A DNA stretch of 64,000 nt from Bidens hawaiensis (lineage: Eukaryota > Streptophyta > Magnoliopsida > Asterales > Asteraceae), in NCBI GenBank assembly GCA_021521415.1, contig JAIQDT010000190.1:1736001-1800000 (forward strand), in the 5' to 3' direction. The notes beneath the pieces were generated by a model. It saw nothing but the letters and a program-made list of their open reading frames with translations. It searched no databases and was not told the DNA's origin. Shown here piece after piece: positions 21,435-32,349 of the stretch; position 1 is the stretch's first letter, and every line of letters starts with the position of its first letter. Made by a program: the position numbers and the translations under genes.

Positions 21435-23019
21435 ATGGCTGATAATATGGATGAAGATCCTCCTGTTGCTGATCAACAACAACAACAACAATAACATAAA
21501 CAACAACACCAGCAACAAATTTTTCCGTTGCTTCTGTACGACAAAAGGCATAACGTTTGTAATTTTATCTTGCAGCTGACATGCTAGAACGATGCACTAA
21601 AGAAGCTTAAAAATGATGATGAATATCTAGATGCTTCGGGTAATGGAGGAAGTGAGCCTAAACAAACTCATGGGTCGTCTTCTGGTTCTTGTACAAGTGC
21701 AGTTGGTGATTCGGGAAAGTAGATAATTGTTTATCATGATTATATAGCTGCTAAACCCACTGAGATGATCAAGGATAATACTGTCATCTTTGTTGATGGT
21801 ACGGGGGTGGTTAGAAGCATTGTTAATGCTGATGAGATTAAAGAAGGACATTTTGTTTAAAGGTCCCTAACCCAAGAGCAGATCTCGATACTGCTTGGTC
21901 TAAATGATGATGAATTCACCGTGTTAGAGGCTGAGGATGATGTGGAGGTCGAGAAGATCTTAAATGATCCAACTATTGAGATGAACACGTCATTTATTTA
22001 TGAGGATGAGGAGGTGGATATTAAGGACATGACTGCTGAGGAATACCCTGAGTATTTCAACACACTAATGTTGATCAGGGTGCTCCAATATTTATTGAAG
22101 AAACAGTCAAAGCAGTCAAGGATCATCCGGAAAAGGTATCAAAAGGCAAGAATGTTGTTGATACAAGATATGATTCAATTCGAGATCCGACTGTTGCTGA
22201 TATTCAGAGATGGTTCGCTTATCGGAAGAAGAAAGCTCATTAGATTATTGATGCATACCGGTATTTGGACAAAGAGAAGAAAGTTGAAGTTGTCTCTCGC
22301 GCTCAAGCAAATCAGATGACATCTTTTAAGGCCTTATCTAAAGTGCGAGGTGACATTATTTCATGGCTTTATGATTCAGATTTAAAGGTCTGTATTATCA
22401 AATGGGAGAACGGCATTCAGTATAATGAAAAGATTATTGACGTTCTTTCATTACCGCGTTGCGACGTACGGACCCTCGCATGTCGACCTTTTATGAACCG
22501 TGGGGAAATCGACATGCAGATTAGTTTAATCACCATCTGCTGTTCAAGGTCAATCACGGATTTAATTTTTTTAAGCCACAAATCCCAACTCGCAAGCGTA
22601 TTGATGAGATTGATCCAAGGACGGGTTGGAGAAAGTTGGTGCTTAAAGTAAAGCCTCCAAAGACTATGAAGAGTGTACCGGTCAAGACGCTGAATCAGCA
22701 TATGTATTTATCGTTCAACCGCTGGTATTATGACAATCGAACTGGCAAGGGCGTTATTGTGTTGGGTAAAGGCTTAAAGACCGAGCTGATAAAGATTATT
22801 GATCCGATGTGGCTCGTGAACTTGACAGAGACCGAAAATGAAGTGCTATTCAGGAATAAGATATTAATTGAGCGTCGTGAAGGCTATGACCGGGCAATGC
22901 AATTCAACGCGTTGTTCGTGTGTGTCATGAGCATGGGATTCACAGCTGCAAAGATTGGCAGACCAAACGCTTCAATTAATTTAAAGACAAAGAGCTCAAG
23001 ACGAGGGGGTGTCTGTTAG
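21435..23019 (+). pseudogene. Unrecognised element ORF, broken by frameshifts
   Basis: Starts plausibly at ATGGCTGATAATATGGATG (MADNMDEDPPVADQ plus a Gln run). Several stops follow, then an acidic block (LEAEDDVEVEKILNDPTIEM, from about 21927), a block containing VSRAQANQMTSFKAL and VCIIKWENGIQYNEKIIDVL (22290-22450), and a C-terminal block with DPRTGWRKLVLKVKPP, SFNRWYYDNRTGKGVIVLG and IIDPMWLVNLTETENEVLF (22610-22870). The blocks lie in different frames, so at least two frameshifts are present. The frame runs through the purine tract and stops on the TAG of the LTR start (TGTTAG). No retroviral domain is seen. I do not recognise the family; it may be a Gag-like or accessory protein. Confidence 0.6.
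22998..23010 (+). promoter_or_regulatory. Polypurine tract before LTR B
   Basis: AAGACGAGGGGGT, a few bases before the TGTTAG of LTR B; the same tract precedes LTR A at 19293-19305. Confidence 0.75.
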
Positions 23020-23531
23020 TACACGGTTTTGCATCTCGAGTCATTGTAATTATCGTTTTGTATTAATTGTTTATTTTAATGTAAAAGTTATTATTAATTA
23101 AGTTAGTTCATTAAAAGAACAGTCTAGTTCGTTAAGGATATTTAACGAACTAGACATTAAGTTAAGTATCCTCCTGATTCGTTAAGGATCTTTAACGAAT
23201 CAGGGGGCGGTTCGTTAATTATTGTAATGTAATGAATTGGATGGCTAGTTCGTTATGGAATGTGTAACGAACTAGATTCCATCGTCTATTTATAGAGGGT
23301 TCCTTCTTTGTTTAATATAAGTTTTGAGTTTAATGTATTGAATTGTTGTCCAAGTATTTTCTCGATTAAAGCTTCGTATAATTAATCTATTACTAATATA
23401 TACACATATAATACACCTAATATAATATATATAGATATCCACAATTGAGAGTAATCATGAACTACATCTTATACGGTATAGATCTAGGATAATCTGTTAT
23501 AGAAATCTGGATTAGATCCGTGTGTTTAACA
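23014..23531 (+). repeat. LTR B of the palindromic-LTR element (about 518 bp)
   Basis: Starts TGTTAGTACACGG and ends GTGTGTTTAACA. It carries the same three hairpins as LTR A: 23122-23155 (14-bp stem), 23173-23204 (13-bp stem) and 23245-23275 (11-bp stem), then TATTTATAG at 23287-23295. Several arm substitutions relative to LTR A are paired, preserving the stems. Confidence 0.8.
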
Positions 23532-24582
23532 GACTTACAAGCCTTTCATTCAATAGTGACAAGACTTATTTTTATGCCCCCATCTCTGTAGTTCTATAAT
23601 TAATCCTCATGTTTGTTTTTTTTTCAAAAAATTGTGAACAATGATCAACTTTTGGTTGAATATAAAAATTTTGTTCACATTTGTTCTTTTTCTTATGTAT
23701 AAGATGATTCATTTTTGGTGACCAAATACCAACGGGGTCGTGTATGACTGGGTAATCAGTTTCTGCCTATCATTCTGAGAGATTTATCATAAAACATGCA
23801 TATTCAACAATGTATCTCCAAATTATATTTAGCATTTTCATTATGTTTATACCACCTCAGTTTTTACACATCATGGAAAGCAACCATACATATTAATGAC
23901 TATGCCAATTGTCTTTTTAGCCAATTAAATACATATGATTGGCATAAATAATCAATGTACTATCATTTCCCATAAGGTTGGGTCAATTTTAACCTTTTAA
24001 GCTTCTACAAAGCTTTGACTGAATAATCTTATCATATCTTAGCACCATACAGCTTGCTCACTTTGTCAAAAACAATTTTCTTGGAAAAACTTCTTTTGCA
24101 AAATATTCATTTGAGCATACAAGTTTGACACAAAAACTCAGTTTTAACACAAGCAGTAGGTAACATATTCAGGTATAATCAGAACATTCATGACATATTT
24201 AAAGCAAGAAGACTTAACATAATGTACATCCAAGAAAGATTACGCAAAGACTATCCTATCCTAATCACATCATTAGTTCAGATTATCCAAGTAATCAAGA
24301 ATATCATATAAGCACACAGATTCATCATTTCAAATCATATGCAAACACACTTCTCTAAATATTATCAGCATTCACTTAAACAAACCTAAGTATCATAGAC
24401 ACCTAAGTCACACAAATTTTCATTCAAAACACATAATCAAATACCATTCACATAATCAAGCCCATTATATCAACTTTCACTCACAAAACCATCAAAGATA
24501 ATCAGTTATAACAATGAGCACACATCATTAATCAGACCTCATCAGAGTTGATTATTCCCATTGCTTTCAGGAGAAAGTAAAA
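23532..24582 (-). other. Non-coding 3' region of the minus-strand copia element
   Basis: AT-rich sequence between RNase H and the inserted palindromic-LTR element. No open frame or recognisable domain on either strand; the Sirevirus 3' ORF expected here is not detectable. Confidence 0.5.
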
Positions 24583-25206
24583 TTAGGTTTTATCTAGTGG
24601 CTTGGTGAATAGGTCAGCCAAGTTGTCACTAGTATCAACTCTTTTCATTTCAATCAGTCCTTTCTCACTACAATCTCTAATAAAATGATGTCTAATTTCA
24701 ATGTGCTTGGTCTTAGAGTGTTGGTCTGGGTTCCTAACAATGAACAAAGCAACATTATTGACAATATAGATAGGAGTGTTCAAGAAATTCAAACCATGGT
24801 CCAACAGTTGATTTTGAATCCAAAGGACTTGTGCACAGCAGGCAAATGTAGCAATGTACTCAGCTTCAGAAGTTGAGATAGACACAGTACTTTGCTTCTT
24901 GCATTGCAATGACACCAGCCTGTCTCCCAGAAATTGACATCCACCAGATGTAGATCAAAGGCATGGTTCTTTGGATACCATATTCCCAAATCAGGTTTCC
25001 CTTTCAAGTATCTAAAAATCCTCTTGAAACCAGTCACCTTTGGACACCTTTGGACTTGATTGGAATCTTTCACAAACACAGACGTCAAACATTATGTCAG
25101 TCATTGAAGCAGTCGAGTGCATTAGTGATCCAATCTTTGCTTTGTACTCATGTTCATCAATAGGCTCGCCTTCTTCATCAGCAATCATCTTTTCATGGGT
25201 TTCCAT
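24583..25206 (-). pseudogene. Copia RNase H and RT C-terminus
   Basis: The rightmost piece, AKIGSLMHSTASMTDIMFDV, is the RT connection. Next come KRIFRYLKGKPDLGIWYP and then the RNase H end with STSEAEYIATFACCAQVLW, KTKHIEIRHHFIRD and LADLFTKPLDKT, the usual end of copia Pol. Frames change at about 24915 and 25010. The invariant H-I-E-x-R-H-H-F motif is intact. Confidence 0.88.
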
Positions 25207-26064
25207 TTAAGTAGAAGCATGCTTCAAATCTTGCCATTTGAACTTGTTCAAAATGTCTTTCACATATTTTGATTTGCAAATGAATATCCCATCTTTCTTT
25301 TGCTGAACTTGCAAACCAAGAAACAAATTCATTTCTCTCATTGAGCTCATGTAGTATTTTGATTTCATGACTTCTTCAAATTCTAAGCACATTTGTTCAT
25401 TGGTAGACCCAAAAATGATATCATCTACATACACTTGTAGAAGGGGTAAATCTCTTCCTCTCTATTTGTAGAAGAGTGTTTTGTCAATTGCTCCCCATTA
25501 AATGCCATTAACAATAGATCTTGATGCAATCCATATAGAGCTTTATTCAATTTATAGACTATATTTGGAAAGTCAGGATCCTCAAAACCTGGAGGTTAAC
25601 CACATACACCTCCTCTTCCATATTTCAATTCAAGAAAACAGATTTAACATCTAGTTGGAATACTTTAATATTCTTTGATCCAGCATAAGCTAAGAAGATT
25701 CTGATCAATTCTAGCCTTGTCACTGGTGCAAACAGTTCCTCAAAGTCAATATCTTCTTCATGCAAGCATCCTAGTGCAATTAGTCTTGCTTTGTTCTTTA
25801 TAACAAACCCTCTTTCAGCCCTTTTGTTTAAAAAAAAAATTCGGTTCCAAGGGCATACGTATTTATTGGCTTATCTACAAGTTCCCACACTTGCAAATCT
25901 CTGAATTAAGCCAACTCCTCTTGCATTTCTTGCACCCAACTATTATTTAAAGCTTGAACAATGTTCTTGGATTCGACTTGGGATAGGAAGCAGCAGTACA
26001 AAAAAATGTTCGCAGATTCAGATGCACTTCTTGTAAGTCTTTCATTAATGTCCCTAATGATGTT
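25207..26064 (-). pseudogene. Copia reverse transcriptase remnant
   Basis: MYVDDIIFGSTNEQMCLEFE (25375-25434) is the copia RT active site with its Asp pair. It continues with MREMNLFLGLQVQQKKDGIF and KYVKDILNKF. Upstream of 25440 the RT fingers are present only as scattered, frameshifted pieces. Confidence 0.85.
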
Positions 26065-26702
26065 TTAAAGTGGATGATTTCTTTCGAAATAGGATGTTTG
26101 AACAATTAGATTAGTAGACACATTAAAATCAAGACTTGTATCATTGAGATCAGGTTCCTCAATGATCAAATCTGTAGTTGCACCATGAAATTCAAGTGTT
26201 TCTTCAGTAAACTGTTGTGAAGTAGAAGCAACATTATTTTCAATATTCATGTTTTGAAACACGGTTTCTAATCTTCCTTCTCTTTCAGATTGTTATTGAT
26301 TATCTCCCTGTTGATTTCTTGGATTATCTTCATTTAAGACATGATCCACTTGATCCTCTGATTGTCTTGTTGGTCATTAAGTTCCTGTCCTGGATCTTGA
26401 TCTTGGACATGTTCTTGAATTTGATTAGTTTGAATATCCCTATCCTTGATAAAGGAATATTCATTGTCTTTATTAGCAAACTTGGACCACAATTTGTCCA
26501 AATCAACTTTCTTTTCTGACTTTTCTTCTTGGACACTTGTTCTATACAAAGTTTCATCAAAATTTTCAGGATAAATCTTGAAAGACTTGATTAACTTCTC
26601 AAGATCAAACAGCTAGGATGCTCCATCAACTGTATTAAACAAGTTTTCATTGAATATCACATCAGAAGATTCAATCACACTCAAGTGATCTTTCACATAT
26701 AC
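26065..26702 (-). pseudogene. Linker between integrase and RT, decayed
   Basis: Contains short Asn/Asp-rich frames (NMNIENNVASTSQQF; SKFANKDNEYSFIKDRDIQT) typical of the poorly conserved copia spacer. No domain is recognised. Confidence 0.5.
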
Positions 26703-27256
26703 TCAATAAGCCTTTGAGTGTGTGGAGTATCCAACAAAGAAAGAATCTAAAGATTTTGATTGAAACTTGTTCAAGTAGTCTTTAGTATTCAAAAATGAGC
26801 ACTTGTATACAAAAGGCTTGAGAAACTTGATGTAGGGTTTTCTTTTAAAGAAAATCTCATAAGGAGTCTTGTCTTGACTTTTGTTGAGAAGAACCCTGTT
26901 CTGAACATAACAAACTGTGCTGATAGCTTCTGCCCAAAATGTAACACGCAAATAAGCATATGCTAACATGGTTCTTGTAGCTTCTATAAGTTTTATGTTT
27001 CTTCTTTCAGCTACATCATTTTTTCAGGAGTTCTATGGGAACTGAATTGTTGTAGAATTATTTTTGCAAGACAAAATTCAGTCATCACCCCATTTTTGAA
27101 CTTTGTCCCATTTTTACTTCTCATAACCTTCACCCTCACATCCAGTTGATTTTCAATCCATGTAACACAACTCTTGATCAATTCAGAAGCTTCATCCTTC
27201 GAATTCAGAAAATAAACCCAAGTATATCTTGAAAAGTCATAATGATCACTAAGCAA
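26703..27256 (-). pseudogene. Copia integrase core, decayed
   Basis: DHYDFSRYTWVYFLNSKDEA (near 27240) starts the core. MRSKNGTKFKNG (about 27120) stands where copia integrases have R-S-D-N-G-T-E-F, so the second catalytic Asp appears replaced by Lys. The C-terminal part has AYLRVTFWAEAISTVCYVQN and DKTPYEIFFKRKP, with FFVGYSTHSKAY at its end. A frameshift lies at about 27000. Confidence 0.85.
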
Positions 27257-27939
27257 TATACTTTCTTACTCGGAATACTCACAAGACCAAAAAGATCCAT
27301 ATGAAGCATTTCTAGTACATGTTCAATTGAGTTCACAAGTTTTGATTTGTGTGATGACTTGTGTTGCTTACCTTTTTTACAAGAAATGCATTTGTCATCA
27401 AGCTTGAACTCCCTTATAGGTAAACCAATTACATGTCCACCTTTAACAAGTTTGTTCATGTTCTTTATATTAACATGACAAAGCTTTTTGTGCCACAATT
27501 TGGTTTCATTTTCAGTGGCCTTTGACACAAACCAAGTTCCACCTCTTGAAATGACATCTTTTATTCTCAATTCATATAAGTTCCTATTTCTTGGTGCCCT
27601 CATCACAATCATGTCTGGAGGGATTACAAATTCATGTTTGAGGTTGAAACAGTGGGAATCATCAAAACCAACCTTATATCCTTTACCACACATTTGTGAG
27701 ATGCTCAAAAGGTTATATTGTAATTCTTCCACATAGAACACATTGTCAAATGAAAGTTTTCCATTTGGGAGTATACCTTTCCCCACAATTTTCCCTCCAT
27801 TCTCATCACTCCCAAATGCAACAGGTCCTTCATACTTCTCTTCATAGTTCACCAGTGACCTCTTGTCACATGTCATGTGCCTGGAACATCCACTGTCCAT
27901 ATACCATGCATCATTGATTGGTGCTGACTGTTCCTGCAC
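27205..27939 (-). pseudogene. Copia protease and GAG-pre-integrase region (244-aa open frame)
   Basis: WYMDSGCSRHMTCDK is the copia aspartic protease with the catalytic D-S-G. LPNGKLSFDNVFYVEELQYN and LLSISQMCGKGYKVGF follow, then the zinc-binding pre-integrase domain: HKKLCHVNIKNMNKLVKGG through CISCKKGKQHK. The frame ends at the start of integrase (LHMDLFGLVSIPS). The Met at 27939 is internal to a longer polyprotein. Confidence 0.9.
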
Positions 27940-27955
27940 AAATCAAAGAAAAGGA

Positions 27956-28974
27956 TCAGTTAAGGGATGAAACACAAGCTGGAACAGCTTGCAGATTATC
28001 ATAAACAATCTCACAAGATGCATCAGAATTGTCTGATTCATAGCCAGTTTCATATGATCTCCTCACATATGGAACTATTCTTGTGCATTCTTCAATGATG
28101 AATTCTTTCTTCACACTTATTACCAATGTTTCATATGTCACTTTTGTTTCATTCCTTGGTTTCCAAAGAAACCCTTGAGGTTCAAAACCATTCTTCATTA
28201 AAAAATATTCATCACCATTCAGTTCTTTTGACTTCTTCTTTTTGAACACATTTGTTTTGGCTTTCTCTTCACTTCTTGATGACTTCTTAGAGTTTTTTCC
28301 GCTTACTGATTTGGAAACCACATTAGGGTTGATTCTAATTGGTTGCATGTTTATTGAATCCTTCTTCTTTTTAAGTAACTCCTTCTCCTCTCTAGGTCTT
28401 TCAATATCCCCTTCTAAATCATCACCCATCTTTGTTTCCATGATCAAATAATCATTGTACCTCTTTTTATAGAAACCTGAGACTTTTCCATACATGATTG
28501 TGTCAAGAAGATCAAATGGTTCAGGAATGAACCTTTCTTGAAATGAGTCAGTGTGATGACCTTAAACATCACATATTTTTCACCACACTTGACCCTTGAA
28601 TACATCACTTAAATTTCTCATCTTGTATCTTTCACTTGTTATGGGTGCATCAATACAATTAAACCATTAAAGTTGGTGTTGAAAGCTACAAATTGTTCAA
28701 TTCTTGTCTCTTCTTTTGAAACAGTGCTTTTCACAAATTTGATTTCCTCCAATCTAATTGGAGTGGTATCTTTGTGTCTTACCTGCCTTTTGAGATAATC
28801 CTCCTTACTTTCAACTTCACCAATATCAAACAGCTCTTGGTTTGAGAAAACAGGGTAAATAGGAATGAACACATCATCATTTTTCTTGGTTTCTTTTGTC
28901 TTCTTATTTTCCCTTCTGTGGCACTTTGTAGACTGATTTTTCACTGTTATTCCTTTTCTTTTGATCCACCACAA
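27956..28974 (-). pseudogene. Gag-pol linker region of the minus-strand copia element
   Basis: Two Lys/Glu-rich open pieces (27956-28495, 28639-28974) with runs such as KNSKKSSRSEEKAKTNVFKK and ENKKTKETKKNDD. They lie between the Gag zinc knuckle and protease, where Sireviruses have a long spacer. No catalytic motif. Confidence 0.55.
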
Positions 28975-29639
28975 ATGTCAAAAGGTTTGTGATCCCTTCT
29001 CATCTGTTCATGGTATTTTCTCATCTTGGGTGTGATCTTTGGTAATGAAGGAATCTTGCTTGGTGGACTTGGCTTGCCTTTTCATTTAACCTTTGAACCA
29101 TTATCACTTGAACATTGATCACTCGAGTCACTTAAGTCATCTTTGTTCAAATAGTCTTCATCAAAATCATCTTCAGACACCTGCACACCAAAAGATGTTT
29201 CCCCACACTTCTCCTATTTCATCACAAACTCACCCTTGTCATTTACTTCAACTAACTCATATCTGTAAATAAATATTTCTTTTCTTTAAACCTTCTCTAA
29301 ACTGATCAAGGAAGGCTTCTCTCTTTTCCTTATCAACCTTCAATGAGTAATTGTCACTGAAAGGTGGAGGAACAACCTTGTATTTATCTTCCTCCTTGAT
29401 CTTGTTAGCTTCCCAAAAATATTTCCAGTTGAAACTAAATTTTTCAGGAAATCATTCTCAACTTGAAGTGTAGGCTTCTTCAATTTTTCATCAAGAAATT
29501 CTGATGTTGGGGAATTACTTGCTGATTATTTCTTTGAAAGTTCTGATGTTGGAGAATTACTTGCTGGTGATTCTGTGGTTTTTGGTTGCTGTAGTTGTTG
29601 TTGAAGTGTCTCTGTTAACCTTGATTCTAGTTCTTACAC

Positions 29640-30844
29640 TGATACTAATTTCTTGGTAGAGAAAACTGATTGTTTTAAAAATGTCTAGGTTGATTGCATT
29701 CCCTTGAAAAGTGTCCTGGCTATTGACAGTTGGAGTAAATTGCTTTTGATTTATCAAATCCAAATCCTTTCATTTGGACTAGGCATAAGGGATCTTCCAG
29801 TTCTATTATACAATCTCTTGCTTCTCAAGGCTAGCATAGCAGCCTGCCGTTTCAATCCATGTCTTCTATGTCTTCCGCATATATTTGCTCTAAATCTTCT
29901 TGAACCACACATTGTGTGAATCAGATTCATAGCCACAAAGGCATTGTATGACTCTGTAAACATTGAGAATAAGGCTTGATACTCATTTCCTTGGTTTACA
30001 TTTCCACCACCAAGAGGAGCATGTCCACTGCACATAGAGGATGTATCATGATCATCAATCACTTGGACATTAAACCTAGATTTCTCACCTTGACTGTTTG
30101 CATTGCTAGCAACAAAACCCCTTGTTGTGTCACCACATATTCACCTGGATCTTCTATGATGGGAATCTGTTGTCAATTCTTTGTGGACAGATTTCCCATG
30201 GATGCTATGAGAGCATTTGTCACATGAAAGCTCGGTCTGTCTTCTTTGATCATGTTGTTTTCTATAATCTCATGTTAAGCTGCTTGCAAAAAGCAAATGA
30301 CATCATCTAGCTTCAACTAAGGGAAATTTTTCTTCTTTTTAATGAATTTGCTATGTGTACCATTCACCGGAAAGAGATGATAATAACTTCTTGGTCAAAT
30401 CATAATCAGTGATTGCTAGATCAGTTGTTCTGATTTCATTCACAATTGCCACAAACATCTGCAACACAGACCTTAGCTTTTCACCTTCTCTGAACTTGAA
30501 ACGATCAAGATTAGACTTCAATCGATCCTTCTTAAACTTATTCAACTCGGTGATGCCTTCGAACATTTCAACAATAGCATCAAACATTGCTTTGGTTGTT
30601 GTGTGATGAGTCGCACCGGTTAAGATTTCCCATGATAGACTCAGCTTCAACATTGCTAATGCTCTGTCATCCTTCTTCATCATTCGAATTTCAATAGTTT
30701 TATTGTTTGATGTTCCATATGGCACATAAGGCCCATTCTTAGTAGAGTTCCACAAATCAACATCGTTGTAACAGAAGGCAGCTTCGAATAGCACCTTCCA
30801 TTTGATGTAGCACCTTCCACTTGCGTATCCATAGATCCAGACAT
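29640..30844 (-). pseudogene. Copia Gag remnant
   Basis: The likely start is the ATG at 30842-30844 (MSGSMDTQVEGA); a frameshift follows, then a 147-aa piece (30351-30794) with ALAMLKLSLSWEILTGATHH and KSNLDRFKFREGEKLRSVL, the UBN2-type Gag core. Further left are EYQALFSMFTESYNAFVA (about 29930-29985) and a zinc knuckle remnant near 29700-29745 ending GHFSREC, in which the first Cys reads Tyr and a stop interrupts. Confidence 0.8.
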
Positions 30845-31182
30845 ATTTTTGGTATTTTTAAGATATTTTGAAAATATATAACTTAATAAGCTTAAACAAA
30901 AACTTAAACACTCTTTTGAAAAATAATCAGATCTGTGGATAAAATCCTCAGTTATGATATATTTGGACGGATTTGAGCAAGATCTATAATAAGAATATGA
31001 ACTTTATTGTAGATCTGAGTAGGAAGACACTTTTAAACCTCAAAAATATTGTAGATCTCGAAAAAAGAAAAACAGGGAAGCTGGCATCACAAACCAATGT
31101 AACAGTCGTCAGCTGACACCACTCTTCATCTTCAAAATCAACAATATTCAGCAAAAGTTCTTCACAAAAATAGAAAAAACAA

Positions 31183-31194
31183 GCTCTGATACCA
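31183..31194 (-). promoter_or_regulatory. Primer binding site, minus-strand copia element
   Basis: TGGTATCAGAGC on the minus strand, two bases from the LTR end. Confidence 0.9.
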
Positions 31195-31196
31195 CT

Positions 31197-32309
31197 TGTC
31201 AGTCCCGTATAGCTCACTCAATAGATCACTCACTCACTGTCGTGACCCACACATAAGTGTTTACAAGAAGGTTAACGACTTACTATTTTTGGTAAAGAAT
31301 AATAGAATAATAAAGGCAGAAACAATAATACTCTAAATGTTGCACTACAGACAGAAAAGTAACAAACACACAAAGTAACTCAAAAGATTTTCTTATATAT
31401 TGTAAAGAATACAGTGAAAATCAAATAGGGTTTCTATGTGGAATGTTTGGATTTATGGCAGCTTTCCGTACATGAGTGAGTCAGCTGTCAAATCATAGTA
31501 TTCGCTCAGTCTGTTTCTTCAGGTATCTTAAGGTCTGTCTTAGGCATGCCCTAAAGTATTCCTTTTATAGGCCTACCCTAACACCTGACATTCCCTTTTT
31601 AAGAAACCCTAATGATTGAAACATATTCAAAACATATTACAAAAGATTCTAAGTGCAAACAGGTGTTCGAGAAAGCTTTGCAGCTTTTGTCTTTAGCGAG
31701 AAGACCAGGTAACCATTATGTGTGCTGGGGAATAGTTATCCGAGCAAACTTTACTTACAATATTTTCCTTAGAAAATATACATCTAGCAGACTTCAATCC
31801 TCTTGACCTTATCATACATTGCTCGATAAGATCCTACGAGCAAAGTTGTTCTTCAGAGATCCCTTAAACGTTTTTGTTAACTTAACTTATTTGAAAAAAC
31901 ATAAGTGTGCTGGTTACACTTTAGCTTGCTCTGAGTTGAACCTATCTCGGCAGAAGTTCTTAAGTATATTCTTTATCAACTTCCTTCAAGCTTGCTGGGA
32001 CCACTGCTTATTAGGAATACACCTTGCTAGATCGTCCAAAAGACTTGGTTTAGCTTGGTTTAGTCAAGAGTTTGCTATGAAACAAACCCTGCTTGACTTG
32101 AAGAACAACCTTGCTAAACAAAGCGAACCTTGCTCATTCTATCACTTAAGAGGAATTCTAAAAGATAACCTTGCTGGGAAAGCAAAATACCTTGCTAGAA
32201 TAAATAAAAGCTTGTTGGGAGGCCTGAGTTTGCTCGGTTTCCATACTTAGACATTTTTAAAGATGTTGAGAAGATTCCAATATTCCTTATGTCTTTTCTC
32301 ATCCCAACA
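31197..32309 (-). repeat. 5' LTR of the minus-strand Sirevirus-like element (1113 bp)
   Basis: On the minus strand it starts TGTTGGGATGAG at 32309 and ends CGGGACTGACA at 31197, next to the primer site. It holds seven AGCAAG motifs (CTTGCT on the plus strand) between about 31920 and 32210. The plus-strand open frame 31819-32250 is antisense to the LTR and unlikely to be a gene. Confidence 0.88.
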
Positions 32310-32349
32310 GTCACTGTGGAGATGATGATTTAGGTAACACTGTAGCCCA

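Larger units (their letters stand above)
19141..23531 (+). mobile_element. Palindromic-LTR element(s): LTR, unknown ORF, LTR
   Basis: Layout: a 168-bp 3' end of an internal region (19141-19308), LTR A (19309-19821), a 3.2-kb interior, and LTR B (23014-23531). The 168-bp piece is homologous to the interior just before LTR B, so LTR A has internal sequence on both sides. This fits a tandem LTR-interior-LTR array or two adjacent copies. No protease, RT, RNase H or integrase is detectable, so this is a non-autonomous element. No tRNA-Met primer site follows LTR A. Confidence 0.7.
23532..32309 (-). mobile_element. Sirevirus-like Ty1/copia element, 5' part
   Basis: Minus-strand copia element with 5' LTR (31197-32309), primer site, gag, protease, integrase, RT and RNase H in copia order. 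It ends on the left at the palindromic-LTR element, which appears inserted downstream of RNase H, so the 3' LTR is outside the window. The coding frames are broken in many places. Its LTR shares the TTGGGAT start and the AGCAAG motif array with the plus-strand element at 32310-36505. Confidence 0.85.

Noticed and set aside
21346..21579. 77-aa plus-strand frame with an Asn run
   Set aside because: It overlaps the better candidate start at about 21435 in another frame; the Asn run is the same CAA repeat read out of frame.
31819..32250. 143-aa open frame on the plus strand
   Set aside because: It lies wholly within a copia LTR, antisense to it, and its Leu/Ala-rich sequence follows from the AGCAAG array. 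The other LTR of the family has no equivalent frame.
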